Positions 46,380-55,530 of a stretch of DNA of 64,000 nucleotides are shown here, piece by piece. Under the pieces are notes generated by a model. It made no database searches. It had not been told where the DNA came from and was given only the letters and a program-made list of their open reading frames with translations. The DNA comes from Syntrophobacteraceae bacterium (GTDB lineage: Bacteria > Desulfobacterota > Syntrophobacteria > Syntrophobacterales > Syntrophobacteraceae): positions 25,455-89,454 of the forward strand of contig JALOOX010000012.1 of assembly GCA_025454175.1 (NCBI GenBank), in the 5' to 3' direction. The position numbers and the translations under genes were made by a program. The number at the start of each line of letters is the position of its first letter. Position 1 is the first letter of the stretch.

Positions 46380-47806
46380 ATATGGAGCACCTCCTTTCAG
46401 GCGTTAAGGCGCCGGCCGCACTGTTCCAGGCCCGGTCCAGGAGAGGTTCGGATGCCGATTTCATGGCTTTGGCACGCACCATCTCCGCTCATCCCTCCTC
46501 AGCCATCCTCCTCAGTGGTGGACTCCCCGCCTCCGACGCCGAAAGGAGGCATTCGCTGGCGGCCTGGGACCCCTACATCGTGTTCAGCGCCAGGCAGCGC
46601 GAATGCACCCTCCTGGTGGACTCTGCGATCGCCTCCCTGGAGGAAGACCCCCTGGTCCTCCTGGACACCCTCATGAAGTCGATACAGCCGGCAGAGGACC
46701 TGGCCACCCCTCCATTCTCGGGAGGTGCGGTCGGCTACCTGGCCTACGACCTCAAAAACGTCATCGAACGCCTCCCTCAATCCGCGGAGGACGACCATGG
46801 CCTCCCGGACCTCTGGCTCATCTGGCCACGGCAGATCCTGATTCATGACCGCCATCGCGGATCACTCACGCATCTCGTGATCGACTATGGTGAACGCCGC
46901 GCCTCCCCTCCGAAGGAGATCGGCTTCCCGATTCCGGTCCAGGGCCGACACTCGACACCCTTGCAGGTTGGTCCCCTCACGAGCAACTTCACGCGGGAGG
47001 GCTACATGGAAGCCGTGAGGCGGGTTCGGGATTACATAAGGGCCGGAGATGTCTATCAGGTCAATCTCTCCCAACGCTACCGCTTCGACTTCTCGGGCGA
47101 TGCATTTCGCCTCTGGGAGTCGCTCTTCACACGCAACCCGGCACCCTTCTATGCCTTCCTGAACTGCGGCAGCCACCAGGTCCTCTCGACGTCCATGGAG
47201 CGTTTCCTGTTGAGAAAGGGGGATCTCATCGAGACGCGCCCCATCAAGGGCACTCGAAAGCGCGGCGCCTCACCTTCCGAGGACGAAGCACTTCGAAACG
47301 AGCTTTTGTTCAGCCCCAAGGACGACGCCGAGCTCTCCATGATCGTCGACCTGCTTCGAAACGACCTGGGTCGCGTCTGCCGCCCGCGTACCATACGGGT
47401 CCAGGAGCACAAGCGGCTCGAAAGCTACCAGAATGTGCATCATCTCGTTTCCATCGTCACCGGCCGACTCGAGCCGAAGACCTCTTACGGGGACATCCTG
47501 CGCGCCACCTTCCCCGGGGGCTCCATCACGGGATGCCCCAAGATCCGGGCCATGGAGATCATTGACGAGCTCGAAACAGTGGTTCGCCACGTCTACACGG
47601 GCTCCATCGGATACCTGGGGTGGCACGACAACCTGGACCTCAACATCGCCATTCGAACCGCTGTCATCCACCGCCAGGCATGCACCTATTCCGTCGGGGG
47701 CGGGATCGTTTTCGATTCCGATGAAGCAGACGAATACGAGGAAACCCTGCACAAGGGAAGAACCCTCTTTGAAATCATCAAGGAAATGGGAAACGCGGGA
47801 TCATGA
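46376..47806 (+). CDS. pabB: Aminodeoxychorismate synthase component I
   Basis: 476 residues. Converts chorismate to 4-amino-4-deoxychorismate with PabA. PIKGTRKRG contains the Lys that marks PabB (anthranilate synthases have Ala in that PIxGT motif); DLLRNDLGRVC, FPGGSITGCPKIRAM and the C-terminal SVGGGIVFDSD are chorismate-enzyme hallmarks. The GTG start overlaps the pabA stop by 4 bp. Confidence 0.94.
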   Translation: MNMEHLLSGVKAPAALFQARSRRGSDADFMALARTISAHPSSAILLSGGLPASDAERRHSLAAWDPYIVFSARQRECTLLVDSAIASLEEDPLVLLDTLMKSIQPAEDLATPPFSGGAVGYLAYDLKNVIERLPQSAEDDHGLPDLWLIWPRQILIHDRHRGSLTHLVIDYGERRASPPKEIGFPIPVQGRHSTPLQVGPLTSNFTREGYMEAVRRVRDYIRAGDVYQVNLSQRYRFDFSGDAFRLWESLFTRNPAPFYAFLNCGSHQVLSTSMERFLLRKGDLIETRPIKGTRKRGASPSEDEALRNELLFSPKDDAELSMIVDLLRNDLGRVCRPRTIRVQEHKRLESYQNVHHLVSIVTGRLEPKTSYGDILRATFPGGSITGCPKIRAMEIIDELETVVRHVYTGSIGYLGWHDNLDLNIAIRTAVIHRQACTYSVGGGIVFDSDEADEYEETLHKGRTLFEIIKEMGNAGS

Positions 47807-48654
47807 GTGCCGGTTTTAAGGGAACAGGCTCCGTCATATGGGCGAACGGCGCTTTCACCACGCTGGAGGATTGCCGGATCTCACCCCTGGACCGGGGCTT
47901 CCAGTATGGCGACGGGCTCTTTGAAACCATGCGGGCCGAAAAAGGGCGCATCCTCTTCCTGTCCCGCCATGTCGAACGACTGCTTCGTTCCATGGCTTCC
48001 CTGCGCCTGGGGACCGCCGGTCTCCCCGACTGGGATTCGGTCCTCCCGGAGGTCCTGCTCAGAAACGGCTTCGGCCGGGAGACCGCGGTGGTCAAAATCA
48101 TGGTGACGAGGGGACTTTCGGAGGGCCTGGGCTTGCCGGCAACGGACGATCCATCCGTTCTCATCACCGCCCGACCCTACCGCGCGCCCTCGGAGACGAC
48201 TTACTCAGAAGGCTGGCGGCTGGCGGTCTATCGTGACGGTTATTCCCCCCCCCTTGCCATGCACAAAAGCCTGAACTATCTCTTCTACCTCACGGCAAGG
48301 CAAGCAGCCCAGGACAATGGGGCGGACGAAGCCGTCATCGTGGACGCCTCCGGCTTCGTGGCGGAGACGGCGGCTGGAAGCCTTCTCATTGGGGCTGATG
48401 GCAGATGGTGGGGGCCCGACAGTCCTTACCAGTTGCCCGGTATCACCGTCGAGGCGGTTTGTGAGGAAATGGGAAAGACTGGCCGGCATGTCGAGCGGAA
48501 GCCAACCCGTCCCGCGGACCTCCATCGGGCAGAAACCATCTATGTGCTCAACTCGCTCATGCTGGTCATGCCCGTTCGTTCCGTGAACGGCCGCGCGCTC
48601 CCGCGGCCCGATCCGGCCCTCGCGGCATTCCTTCGAGAGAGGCTCCTGAGGTGA
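47803..48654 (+). CDS. pabC: Aminodeoxychorismate lyase (class IV PLP aminotransferase fold)
   Basis: 283 residues. PLP enzyme releasing pyruvate to form p-aminobenzoate. The fold-IV sequence ISPLDRGFQYGDGLFETMR, the PLP lysine in MHKSLNYLFY and EAVIVDASGFVAETAAGSL are typical; branched-chain or D-amino-acid transaminase activity cannot be excluded by motif alone, but the pabA-pabB-pabC order, each overlapping by 4 bp, argues for the lyase. Confidence 0.9.
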   Translation: MSAGFKGTGSVIWANGAFTTLEDCRISPLDRGFQYGDGLFETMRAEKGRILFLSRHVERLLRSMASLRLGTAGLPDWDSVLPEVLLRNGFGRETAVVKIMVTRGLSEGLGLPATDDPSVLITARPYRAPSETTYSEGWRLAVYRDGYSPPLAMHKSLNYLFYLTARQAAQDNGADEAVIVDASGFVAETAAGSLLIGADGRWWGPDSPYQLPGITVEAVCEEMGKTGRHVERKPTRPADLHRAETIYVLNSLMLVMPVRSVNGRALPRPDPALAAFLRERLLR

Positions 48655-48662
48655 GCTCTTCG

Positions 48663-49136
48663 TCATGGTGCCTGTGCAATCTTCCGAGCCTCCTGCTTCG
48701 CCCGGTCGAAAAGCTCGGCGTCGGTGAGCTCACCCTTGACATAATCGCTCCAGCTCGAAAAATCGCTGAAAAAGCAGAGATTCATCTCCGCCTCGTCACA
48801 GACCTTCTTGTAGATTCTATTGGCCTGTCTCGCGCGCTCCCGCTTGCGCTCCTCGTCACGCTCGGACTGGGGCTCCTCCTGATCGATGACCAGGTATTTT
48901 CCGAAAGTCTGTGCGTGGTCGGAAACCTCCGAAGCCGCCCGCCTGCTCAATTCGCCTTCATCGATCTTGCCCTCGATGAAGTCCGTTCGAGCGTCGAAAT
49001 CACCCCAGGACGATACTTTCAATCCACTGGCCTCGCACGCCTCTCCACAGACCTCGCTGGCACGATCACACCGATCATCCATTGCTTCACCTTCCTTATT
49101 TTTGCTGCAGCCGCTCTTTTCCGTCGCCTCTTCCAT
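48663..49136 (-). CDS. Hypothetical acidic protein with internal duplication
   Basis: 157 residues, very acidic at the N-terminus, no signal or membrane segment. Two copies of a motif of about 25 residues can be aligned: FDARTDFIEGKIDEGELSRR and FSSWSDYVKGELTDAELFDR, each followed by AxxE. They are joined by a charged helix (SERDEERKRERARQ). I do not recognise the family. The start at 49136 is set by GGAGGAG six bases upstream; the overlapping plus-strand frame lacks such support. Confidence 0.65.
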   Translation of the reverse strand: MEEATEKSGCSKNKEGEAMDDRCDRASEVCGEACEASGLKVSSWGDFDARTDFIEGKIDEGELSRRAASEVSDHAQTFGKYLVIDQEEPQSERDEERKRERARQANRIYKKVCDEAEMNLCFFSDFSSWSDYVKGELTDAELFDRAKQEARKIAQAP

Positions 49137-49291
49137 TTCGCACTCCTCCATCATCGCTCGGGGAAACTGAACGCATCTGGTCCCTCCCATGGACGACTTC
49201 GTCGAAACCTAATCAAACTGGGCCGCATCCGCAATGGAAATCTTGGACAATCGGCGGCGAGCCGTTGCTCAGCAAACCAGAACGAGCCCTT

Positions 49292-49492
49292 TCAACTGTT
49301 CAACGCCTTTTCTATCGGTCGCCGCCTCATCCTCGTCCCATCCCTGGCCTTCCGACGCGCGGAACGCTCTCTGAGCTTCCTGCCGGGATGGTGAAAGATC
49401 ATGTACAGGCGAAAGTTCAACGAAAGATACAGCAGAATCGAACACACGGCCCAGACGATCAGATTTCCCCACGTGAGAAATTCTCTTTCCAT
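49292..49492 (-). CDS. Small single-pass membrane protein, hypothetical
   Basis: 66 residues: one predicted transmembrane helix (about 10-33, LIVWAVCSILLYLSLNF) followed by a strongly basic tail (RKLRERSARRKARD), giving a positive-inside orientation. The ribosome binding site AAGGAG six bases before the ATG is the main reason to accept it. No family recognised. Confidence 0.55.
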   Translation of the reverse strand: MEREFLTWGNLIVWAVCSILLYLSLNFRLYMIFHHPGRKLRERSARRKARDGTRMRRRPIEKALNS

Positions 49493-49810
49493 CTGAGTCT
49501 CCTTATTTCTCGGATCTGCTCAAGACAGATCGAATTTCACATCTTCCCTCGACTCCAGTCCAATTCCGGCTCATGTGGCATGCTGGAGCGTCAAGGTCTG
49601 TTTCCCGAATTGACATGTGTTGTGGTCACCTACAATTATGATAAGCACTTCATGAGGTTATGCACCAAAGAATACCCTCGACCACCACGCCAACGTGTCC
49701 TATACTTGCTCTCTCGCGCGATCGACCCCAGGCGCTTTCTGCCATTCGCCTCGCGGGAGGTAACCGAGAGCACTGATCATCCCAACATGAGGCAGAAAAA
49801 GGGAGAGCTT
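49493..49810. other. Divergent intergenic region before the nitroreductase gene
   Basis: 318 bp, more AT-rich than its surroundings. TTGACA (49610-49615) and TACAAT (49631-49636) are good boxes but only 15 bases apart. The nitroreductase reading frame stays open through here, but no homologous sequence or ribosome binding site supports an earlier start. Confidence 0.4.
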
Positions 49811-50353
49811 ATGGCTGATTTCACTGAAGTGCTGCAGAAGCGGAGAAGTATCCGAAACTACGAGGAGCGTGACGTCTCGGAAGAATCACTCAAGGAGGTT
49901 CTGGAGGCTGTGCAATGGTCTCCGTCGTGGGCCAACACGCAATGCTGGGAAGTGATTGTGGTTCGTGACCCCGAAATCAAGACAAAGCTTCAGGAGACCT
50001 TGTCCAAGGGAAATCCCGCCACCAAGGCCGTGGGCAATGCACCCATTGTGCTGGCCCTCTGCGGGAAGCTCCAGAGCTCCGGCTACTACAAAGCCGAGGT
50101 GACCACCAAGTTCGGGGACTGGTTCATGTACGACCTGGGCATAGCCACGCAAAGCCTCTGCCTGGCCGCACGGAATCTCGGCCTGGGAACGGTCGTGGTG
50201 GGGCTCTTTGACCATGACCGTGCCAAGACGGTTCTGGGGGTCCCGGACGGATATGAACTGGTATCCCTGATCCCCCTGGGATTTCCGGCCAAAGAGTCCT
50301 CGGCTCCCAAGCGGCGGGATATCGCCGAGTTCACCCATCACGAACGTTTTTAG
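49811..50353 (+). CDS. Nitroreductase family FMN protein
   Basis: 180 residues. QKRRSIRNYEERDVSEE at the N-terminus is the FMN-binding nitroreductase pattern; PSWANTQCWEVIVV and GLGTVVVGLFDH follow. These enzymes reduce nitro compounds, quinones or flavins with NAD(P)H. GGGAGAG stands just before the ATG. Confidence 0.9.
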   Translation: MADFTEVLQKRRSIRNYEERDVSEESLKEVLEAVQWSPSWANTQCWEVIVVRDPEIKTKLQETLSKGNPATKAVGNAPIVLALCGKLQSSGYYKAEVTTKFGDWFMYDLGIATQSLCLAARNLGLGTVVVGLFDHDRAKTVLGVPDGYELVSLIPLGFPAKESSAPKRRDIAEFTHHERF

Positions 50354-50731
50354 AAGACTCCCCGCAGGCTGATCATCCGGACCCTTGCGCTCCAAAACGG
50401 CAGGATCGGATAGACAAGGCCTGCCGAGCCACCCCTCTCGGCAAACCGCGCCTCCCCCCTGCTCACCGCTCACTCTTCGACGGGGAGGCGCCGTCCCACC
50501 GGGCGCGCGCGCATCGACCGACTCCAGTCCCTTGCGTCCCATGAGTCCCTTTTGACCCCGCGCCAGCGCGGTCATGGGCCGATTTTGTGTTTTATTGTCA
50601 ATAAACCTAGTTTAGAATGAATTAAACCGACAAGGAGATATGTTGCTCCCGTGGGGGGCGAGATATCCGGCCAATGGCCTTTCCTGGCCGTGACCGGTTG
50701 ATGAATTGCCGTGGACTTTTGAGGAGGAGAG
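50354..50731. other. Intergenic region before the XRE-cupin regulator
   Basis: 378 bp. The first half shows nothing I can support. The AT-rich part holds two palindromes (50591-50605 and 50610-50627), described separately. Confidence 0.45.
50591..50627. promoter_or_regulatory. Two adjacent operator-like palindromes upstream of the XRE regulator
   Basis: TTTATTG-T-CAATAAA (50591-50605) is a perfect 15-bp palindrome, and GTTTA-N8-TAAAC (50610-50627) follows 4 bp later. They cover TTGTCA (-35-like) and TAGAAT/TGAATT (-10-like) sequences. The neighbouring regulator may bind here and control itself; that is inference. Confidence 0.5.
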
Positions 50732-51340
50732 ATGACCCAGAGCAGAGATCAGGAAATCAGCCTTGCGGTGAAAGCGTTCAAGATTGGTAACAAAGTGAGG
50801 GAACTGAGGCAGAAGAACCGCTTCACGCTCCAGGACCTTGCCATCAAGACGGGACTCTCCAAACCTTTTCTCTCCCAGATCGAGAACGACCACGTTGTTC
50901 CTCCCATCGCCACCCTGCTGAAGCTCGCCCGCGCCCTGAGCGTCGGCATGGCTTACTTCTTTCAGCATGAGATCGGGAGCGACAAGATATCGATCACACG
51001 CGAGCGGGAGCGTATCCGCGTGGAAAGGCGTCCCCACCAGGAAAAAGGGGAGGTGGATTATATTTACATTGCCCTCGAGACGAAAAAGACCAACAAGAGC
51101 ATGGAGCCTTTCCTGGTGGAGTTCCCCGTTCGTGACACCGATGACATGGTGTTCATGAGTCATGAAGGGGAAGAGTTTCTTTATGTTACCGAAGGGGAGG
51201 TTGAATTTCGAACCGTGGACCGGGTGGAGACTCTCTCACCGGGAGACAGCATCTATTTCGAATCCGACATCAGCCACAGCTTTCGCTGCATGAGCGAAGA
51301 ACCTGCCAAGGCATTGGCTGTGATCTGGAGCAAAAGTTGA
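50732..51340 (+). CDS. XRE-family regulator with C-terminal cupin sensor
   Basis: 202 residues. N-terminal helix-turn-helix (VRELRQKNRFTLQDLAIKTG, then LSQIENDHVVPPIATLLKLA) and a C-terminal cupin (EFLYVTEGEVEFRTVDR, LSPGDSIYFESDISHSFR). This type often senses a small metabolite and represses a nearby gene. GAGGAGGAG lies just before the ATG. Confidence 0.92.
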   Translation: MTQSRDQEISLAVKAFKIGNKVRELRQKNRFTLQDLAIKTGLSKPFLSQIENDHVVPPIATLLKLARALSVGMAYFFQHEIGSDKISITRERERIRVERRPHQEKGEVDYIYIALETKKTNKSMEPFLVEFPVRDTDDMVFMSHEGEEFLYVTEGEVEFRTVDRVETLSPGDSIYFESDISHSFRCMSEEPAKALAVIWSKS

Positions 51341-51563
51341 CGGAATCTCAGGCTGGACGGGGGCGGGGAGGCTCAGGGTGGCTCCTACAGCCTGGTCGAG
51401 CGGGGGCACACCCGATGCCGAGTCGGTCCATATCAGCACCGGGCCGTGCCTGCGAGGGGTGTTAACGTTGAGCTCGATGCAACAGCGCGGAACAAAGTAG
51501 CACCCACACCATCTCTCGCATGAAACCACTCGGACTGCTCACGATGATTCGTTCACACCGACC

Positions 51564-51788
51564 TTATTCGCCGGCCTCATATTTGCCTGACTGGTACTTG
51601 AAGGAGACTTTCAATTTAGCCCGGTAAGTGACCTTGCCGTCCTCGATCTTGACGTCCAACTCGGTTACTTCCGCGACACGAAGATCCCGCAGGGTTTTCG
51701 CCGCCGTCTCCAGCGCCGTTTTTGCGGCATCCTCCCAGGAGCTGTCACTCGTTCCCACCAACTCGATGATCTTGTAAACGCTGCCCAT
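51564..51788 (-). CDS. Dodecin (flavin-binding protein)
   Basis: 74 residues, the normal dodecin size. VYKIIELVGTSDSSWEDAA is the family N-terminus and AEVTELDVKIEDGKVTYRAK its core strand pattern. Dodecamers store flavins or CoA. The start has GGAGGG five bases upstream. Confidence 0.95.
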   Translation of the reverse strand: MGSVYKIIELVGTSDSSWEDAAKTALETAAKTLRDLRVAEVTELDVKIEDGKVTYRAKLKVSFKYQSGKYEAGE

Positions 51789-51907
51789 GGGGTCCCTCCT
51801 ATGCTCTATCGAAAAGCGTTCATTTCACCCTGATTCAGGGTGCCGCCTTGTTCCCCTCCAACGGGTACGCAAAACCTCGGTTGAACCTTGACCACCGCCC
51901 GGGAAAG

Positions 51908-52432
51908 CTATTCCGAGGTGTTGACCCGGGTGCTGACCCGGTTGCTTTCCCTCGGCTGTCCATTCACCATATATTCTACATAACATTCCACTGCATTGAA
52001 ATGGGGTTTGAGGTCTCTCGCCTGAAAGCGGATAACCACGCGGTCCGTGGAGGCAAACCGAATGGAGTCACCCTCCACGCACACCGGCCCCGAAAAGTCG
52101 TAGTAGGGGCCCTTCTCCAGCCACCCCGACCGGGCCGAGCCCAGGGGCTCGTGACTGGATGCCTCATAATTGTACCAGTACATGGAGGAATGCGCCACGG
52201 ATGGAACCTCGGAAAGCCATCGGCAGCAGACCCGACTCACCACTGGAATCGAATCCGTTCGGATGTTCAGAGCCACCTCGTAGAAGAGATCTTCCTGCAT
52301 CGTCTCCGGGACTTCAATCCGAGTCAGCCTGACCTCCCCCGGCGCGACCGGTCGAAGCGAAAACCCCGCGCAGGCGCAAAGGCATGCAACCAGAATGGTC
52401 AAAACGAGCCAAAGCCGTCCTCGACGAATCAT
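51908..52432 (-). CDS. Lipoprotein of unknown function
   Basis: 174 residues. Signal sequence MIRRGRLWLVLTILVA followed by a lipobox-like CLCAC, so probably lipid-anchored. The rest is beta-rich with SSMYWYNYEASS and YVEYMVNGQPRES. I do not recognise the family. The start at 52432 has GGGAGAGG just upstream. It follows the HMG-CoA lyase gene after 79 bp on the same strand. Confidence 0.7.
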   Translation of the reverse strand: MIRRGRLWLVLTILVACLCACAGFSLRPVAPGEVRLTRIEVPETMQEDLFYEVALNIRTDSIPVVSRVCCRWLSEVPSVAHSSMYWYNYEASSHEPLGSARSGWLEKGPYYDFSGPVCVEGDSIRFASTDRVVIRFQARDLKPHFNAVECYVEYMVNGQPRESNRVSTRVNTSE

Positions 52433-52511
52433 GAGCCTCTCCCTCTTCGGAGCCATCGTGACAATCGGTCCATGGAAGCCCTCGCTCCCAACACTCCGCG
52501 ACAGCCCCTTT

Positions 52512-53435
52512 TCACTCACTCCCCAATCCCCCGCAAAACTGACGGTAACCAGTGTGCGCGAGTCTTCCCGGCAGACGTCTGCCGAGCTTCCGTTCGAGCT
52601 CCATCACCAGCTCCACCGCGCACCCGAGGTCAACACCCGTACTTATGCCCATGGACTCAAAAAACCAGGCCAGATCCTCCGTGGGCAGATTCCCGGAAGC
52701 CCCCGGAATGAACGGGCATCCGCCCAGTCCGCCGCAACTGGCGTCGAAGCGTCGGACCCCGACCCTCCAGGCCGCATGGGCATTGGCGATGCCAAAACCA
52801 AAGGTATCGTGAAGGTGAAGCGCCAGCGGAAGCTCCGTCATCGATCGGACAGCCGGGATCAAGGATTCAACCTGCGCGGGATTGGCCAGGCCCGAGGTGT
52901 CCGCAAGGTTGATCTCGTCGGCGCCCTCCCCGGCGAAGCGACCGATCATCTCCAGAACTCGACCAGGGGCAACCGCTCCCTCGAAATGGCAGCCGAATGC
53001 ATTCATGACTCCGGCCTGGACCGTGACCCCCATCCCCTTGGCCAGCCCAATGAGCGTCAAGGCGCCGGACATGGCCTCGTCCACCGAGCACCCGGCATTC
53101 CGACGGCTGTGAGTCTCGCTGACGGAGACGAAAATGGAAACATGCCCGATGCCGCAGCCCGCAGCCCTTTCCATGCCCTTTCGATTCAGCACGAGGGCTG
53201 AATAAATCACATGCTCACGCTGCTTCAGGAGACCAAAGACCTCTTCGGTTCCCGCCATTTGGGGAACTCGCGCCGGATTCACGAAGGAGCCAATCTGTAT
53301 CCGTCTGAGCCCGCAGCCCACAAGGGCTTCAATGAGCGCCGCCCGCTCCCGGACCGAAAACAGCACCTGCTCATTCTGGAGCCCGTCGCGAGGAAGGTTC
53401 TCCTCGATGATGATCCCCGGGTCCGCAACACTCAT
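52512..53435 (-). CDS. mvaB: Hydroxymethylglutaryl-CoA lyase family protein
   Basis: 307 residues. LPRDGLQNE (N-terminus) and the glycine-cysteine loop GGLGGCPFIPGASGN are diagnostic; LHLHDTFGFGIANAHAA carries metal-binding histidines. It splits HMG-CoA into acetyl-CoA and acetoacetate in leucine breakdown, or acts on a related 3-hydroxyacyl-CoA. The TAXI-TRAP transporter genes directly upstream may import a substrate for it. Confidence 0.9.
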   Translation of the reverse strand: MSVADPGIIIEENLPRDGLQNEQVLFSVRERAALIEALVGCGLRRIQIGSFVNPARVPQMAGTEEVFGLLKQREHVIYSALVLNRKGMERAAGCGIGHVSIFVSVSETHSRRNAGCSVDEAMSGALTLIGLAKGMGVTVQAGVMNAFGCHFEGAVAPGRVLEMIGRFAGEGADEINLADTSGLANPAQVESLIPAVRSMTELPLALHLHDTFGFGIANAHAAWRVGVRRFDASCGGLGGCPFIPGASGNLPTEDLAWFFESMGISTGVDLGCAVELVMELERKLGRRLPGRLAHTGYRQFCGGLGSE

Positions 53436-53526
53436 TGGCCAGTCATTTCCCCCTTCCCTTCTTTTCCTATTTCGGCGTGAGGAAATCAAGGAAATACCGA
53501 TTCGGGAAAAGGCCTTTCGCTCCCTC

Positions 53527-55530
53527 TCACAGACCCTTCGCCGCCTGGGAAGCGGCGAGCTCCGTCTGCTTCCTTCGCCACTGGAGAGCCAGCCCCAATG
53601 CCAGAAGCCCCAGCCCGGTGACGTCGGACAATGTAGCCGGATCGATGAGCATCAGGCCGGCACCCAGGAAGATCAGGCGCTCGACGGGATGCATGTTGGT
53701 CCAGCAATAGCCGATCATGGCCGCCCCAACTCCAAACATGCCGCAGCTGGCTGTGATGAGGTTCTGTGTCAACTGAACCGCCGTTGTGTTGATCAGAAGC
53801 AGGGAGGGATTGTAGCAGAACATGTAGGGAACAATCACCGCCCCTATGGCGAGCTTGGTGGACTCGAGAGCCGTTTTGAAGGGATTTGCACGCGCAATGC
53901 TTGCCGCGGCATATGAGGCAAGGGCCACGGGAGGAGTGATGTCCGCCACGATACCGAAATAAAAGACGAACATGTGGGCCGCCAGAACCGGAACACCCTG
54001 GAGCACCAGTGCAGGCGCGGCAATGGTGGAGCAGATCACGTATGTGGCGGTCGTCGGCACCCCCATGCCGAGAATGATGGAGGCGACCATCGTGAAGACA
54101 AGGCTGAGCAAAAGATTGCCACCGGCCAGATCCACCAGACCTCCGGCCATTTTGAGTCCAATTCCCGTCAGGGTGACCACCCCCACCATGATCCCGGCCG
54201 TGGCGCAGGCGATGGCCACGCCGAGGGCCCCCCGCGCGCCCGCCTCCAGGGCATTGAGGATGTCCACGAATCCCATGCGGGTCTCCTTGAGGGGAAGCCC
54301 CGCGATGATGGCCACCAGCAGCCCCATGAGGGCCGCGAAGGAGGGCGTGTAGCCCTCGATGAGAATGTAGAAAAGGACCACCATTGGGATGAAGAGATGC
54401 AGTCTCCGCTTCACCACGCTGAAAAACCGTGGGATCTCCTCCGCACTCAGGCCCCGCAGGCCGCACCGCTTGGCCTCCAGGTGCACCTCGATGAGCACAC
54501 CGACGAAATAAAGGCAGGCGGGAATGGCCGCGGCCTTGGCGATTTCGATGTACGGGATCCCGATGAACTCCGCCATGAGGAAGGCCGCCGCCCCCATGAT
54601 GGGTGGCATGATCTGGCCTCCGGTGGAAGCCGAAGCCTCCACGGCGCCGGCGAATTCAGGGCGGTATCCGAGCTTCTTCATCATGGGGATGGTGAAGCTG
54701 CCGGAGCCGACGGTGTTGGCCACCGAACTGCCGGAGTAGGTCCCTTCGAGGGCGCTCGAGATCACAGCGACCTTGGCCGGCCCGCCCGAGGCCCAGCCCG
54801 CAATGGAATTGGCGATGTCGATGAAAAGCTTGGCGATGCCCGTCCGGTCCAGAAAGGTCCGGAACAGGATGAAAAGAAAAATGAACGAAGCGGAGACTCC
54901 AAGAGGAATCCCGAGGATGCCCTCGGTGGTGAAATACATGTGGGAGACGATGCGCTCGATGGAGTAGCCCCGATGCGTCATGAAGCCGGGGAAGTAGGGA
55001 CCGAAGTAGGCATAGAGCAGAAATGTCGAGGCGATGATGACCATCGGCAGCCCGACCACCCGCCGTGCAGCCTCGAGGGTGAGCAGGGTTCCAATGGCTC
55101 CCGCGATGTAATCCATCTGGGAATACTCCCCTCCCGCTTCCATGATGCGCGTGTAGTTCAGCGTCATGTAAAGCCCGATGAATCCCGCGAATGCGGCAAA
55201 CACATAATGATACCAGCTGAGCCGATCGGAGGATCCCTTAACGCGGAAGGGATAAAGCAGGTAAACCAGGACGAGTGCAAAAGCCAGATGTATGGACCGC
55301 TGCTTTTGCGCGGCGAGCATTCCGAAGGCGCCGGTGTAAACCTGGAACAGCGAGAAGCCCACGGCAACCAGGAAAACGATCTGGCGCTGTACGCCGGCGA
55401 GCCTTCTGAAGGTGGACTCCTTATCCACCTTTTTGAGAATCTCATTGAGCTCCGCCTCGGTAACGGCGGGCTCCACATCAGCAGTGCCTGCAGGTCTTTC
55501 CGGGTATCGTGGAGCTTCCTGCTCCTTCAC
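53527..55530 (-). CDS. TRAP transporter fused permease (DctQ-DctM type, TAXI family)
   Basis: 667 residues, about 16-18 membrane segments: a small-subunit-like N-terminal part joined to the large DctM part (SGSSVANTVGSGSFTIPMMK, GGQIMPPIMGAAAFLMAEF). It drives Na+- or H+-coupled uptake of an organic acid. I prefer the GTG at 55530: it overlaps the stop of the preceding gene (GTGA) with AAGGAG nine bases upstream; the GTG at 55551 has no good ribosome binding site. Confidence 0.92.
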   Translation of the reverse strand: MKEQEAPRYPERPAGTADVEPAVTEAELNEILKKVDKESTFRRLAGVQRQIVFLVAVGFSLFQVYTGAFGMLAAQKQRSIHLAFALVLVYLLYPFRVKGSSDRLSWYHYVFAAFAGFIGLYMTLNYTRIMEAGGEYSQMDYIAGAIGTLLTLEAARRVVGLPMVIIASTFLLYAYFGPYFPGFMTHRGYSIERIVSHMYFTTEGILGIPLGVSASFIFLFILFRTFLDRTGIAKLFIDIANSIAGWASGGPAKVAVISSALEGTYSGSSVANTVGSGSFTIPMMKKLGYRPEFAGAVEASASTGGQIMPPIMGAAAFLMAEFIGIPYIEIAKAAAIPACLYFVGVLIEVHLEAKRCGLRGLSAEEIPRFFSVVKRRLHLFIPMVVLFYILIEGYTPSFAALMGLLVAIIAGLPLKETRMGFVDILNALEAGARGALGVAIACATAGIMVGVVTLTGIGLKMAGGLVDLAGGNLLLSLVFTMVASIILGMGVPTTATYVICSTIAAPALVLQGVPVLAAHMFVFYFGIVADITPPVALASYAAASIARANPFKTALESTKLAIGAVIVPYMFCYNPSLLLINTTAVQLTQNLITASCGMFGVGAAMIGYCWTNMHPVERLIFLGAGLMLIDPATLSDVTGLGLLALGLALQWRRKQTELAASQAAKGL

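Noticed and set aside
48651..49394. 247-codon open frame on the plus strand
   Set aside because: It overlaps the minus-strand hypothetical gene, which has a GGAGGAG site and an internal protein repeat; the plus frame has neither.
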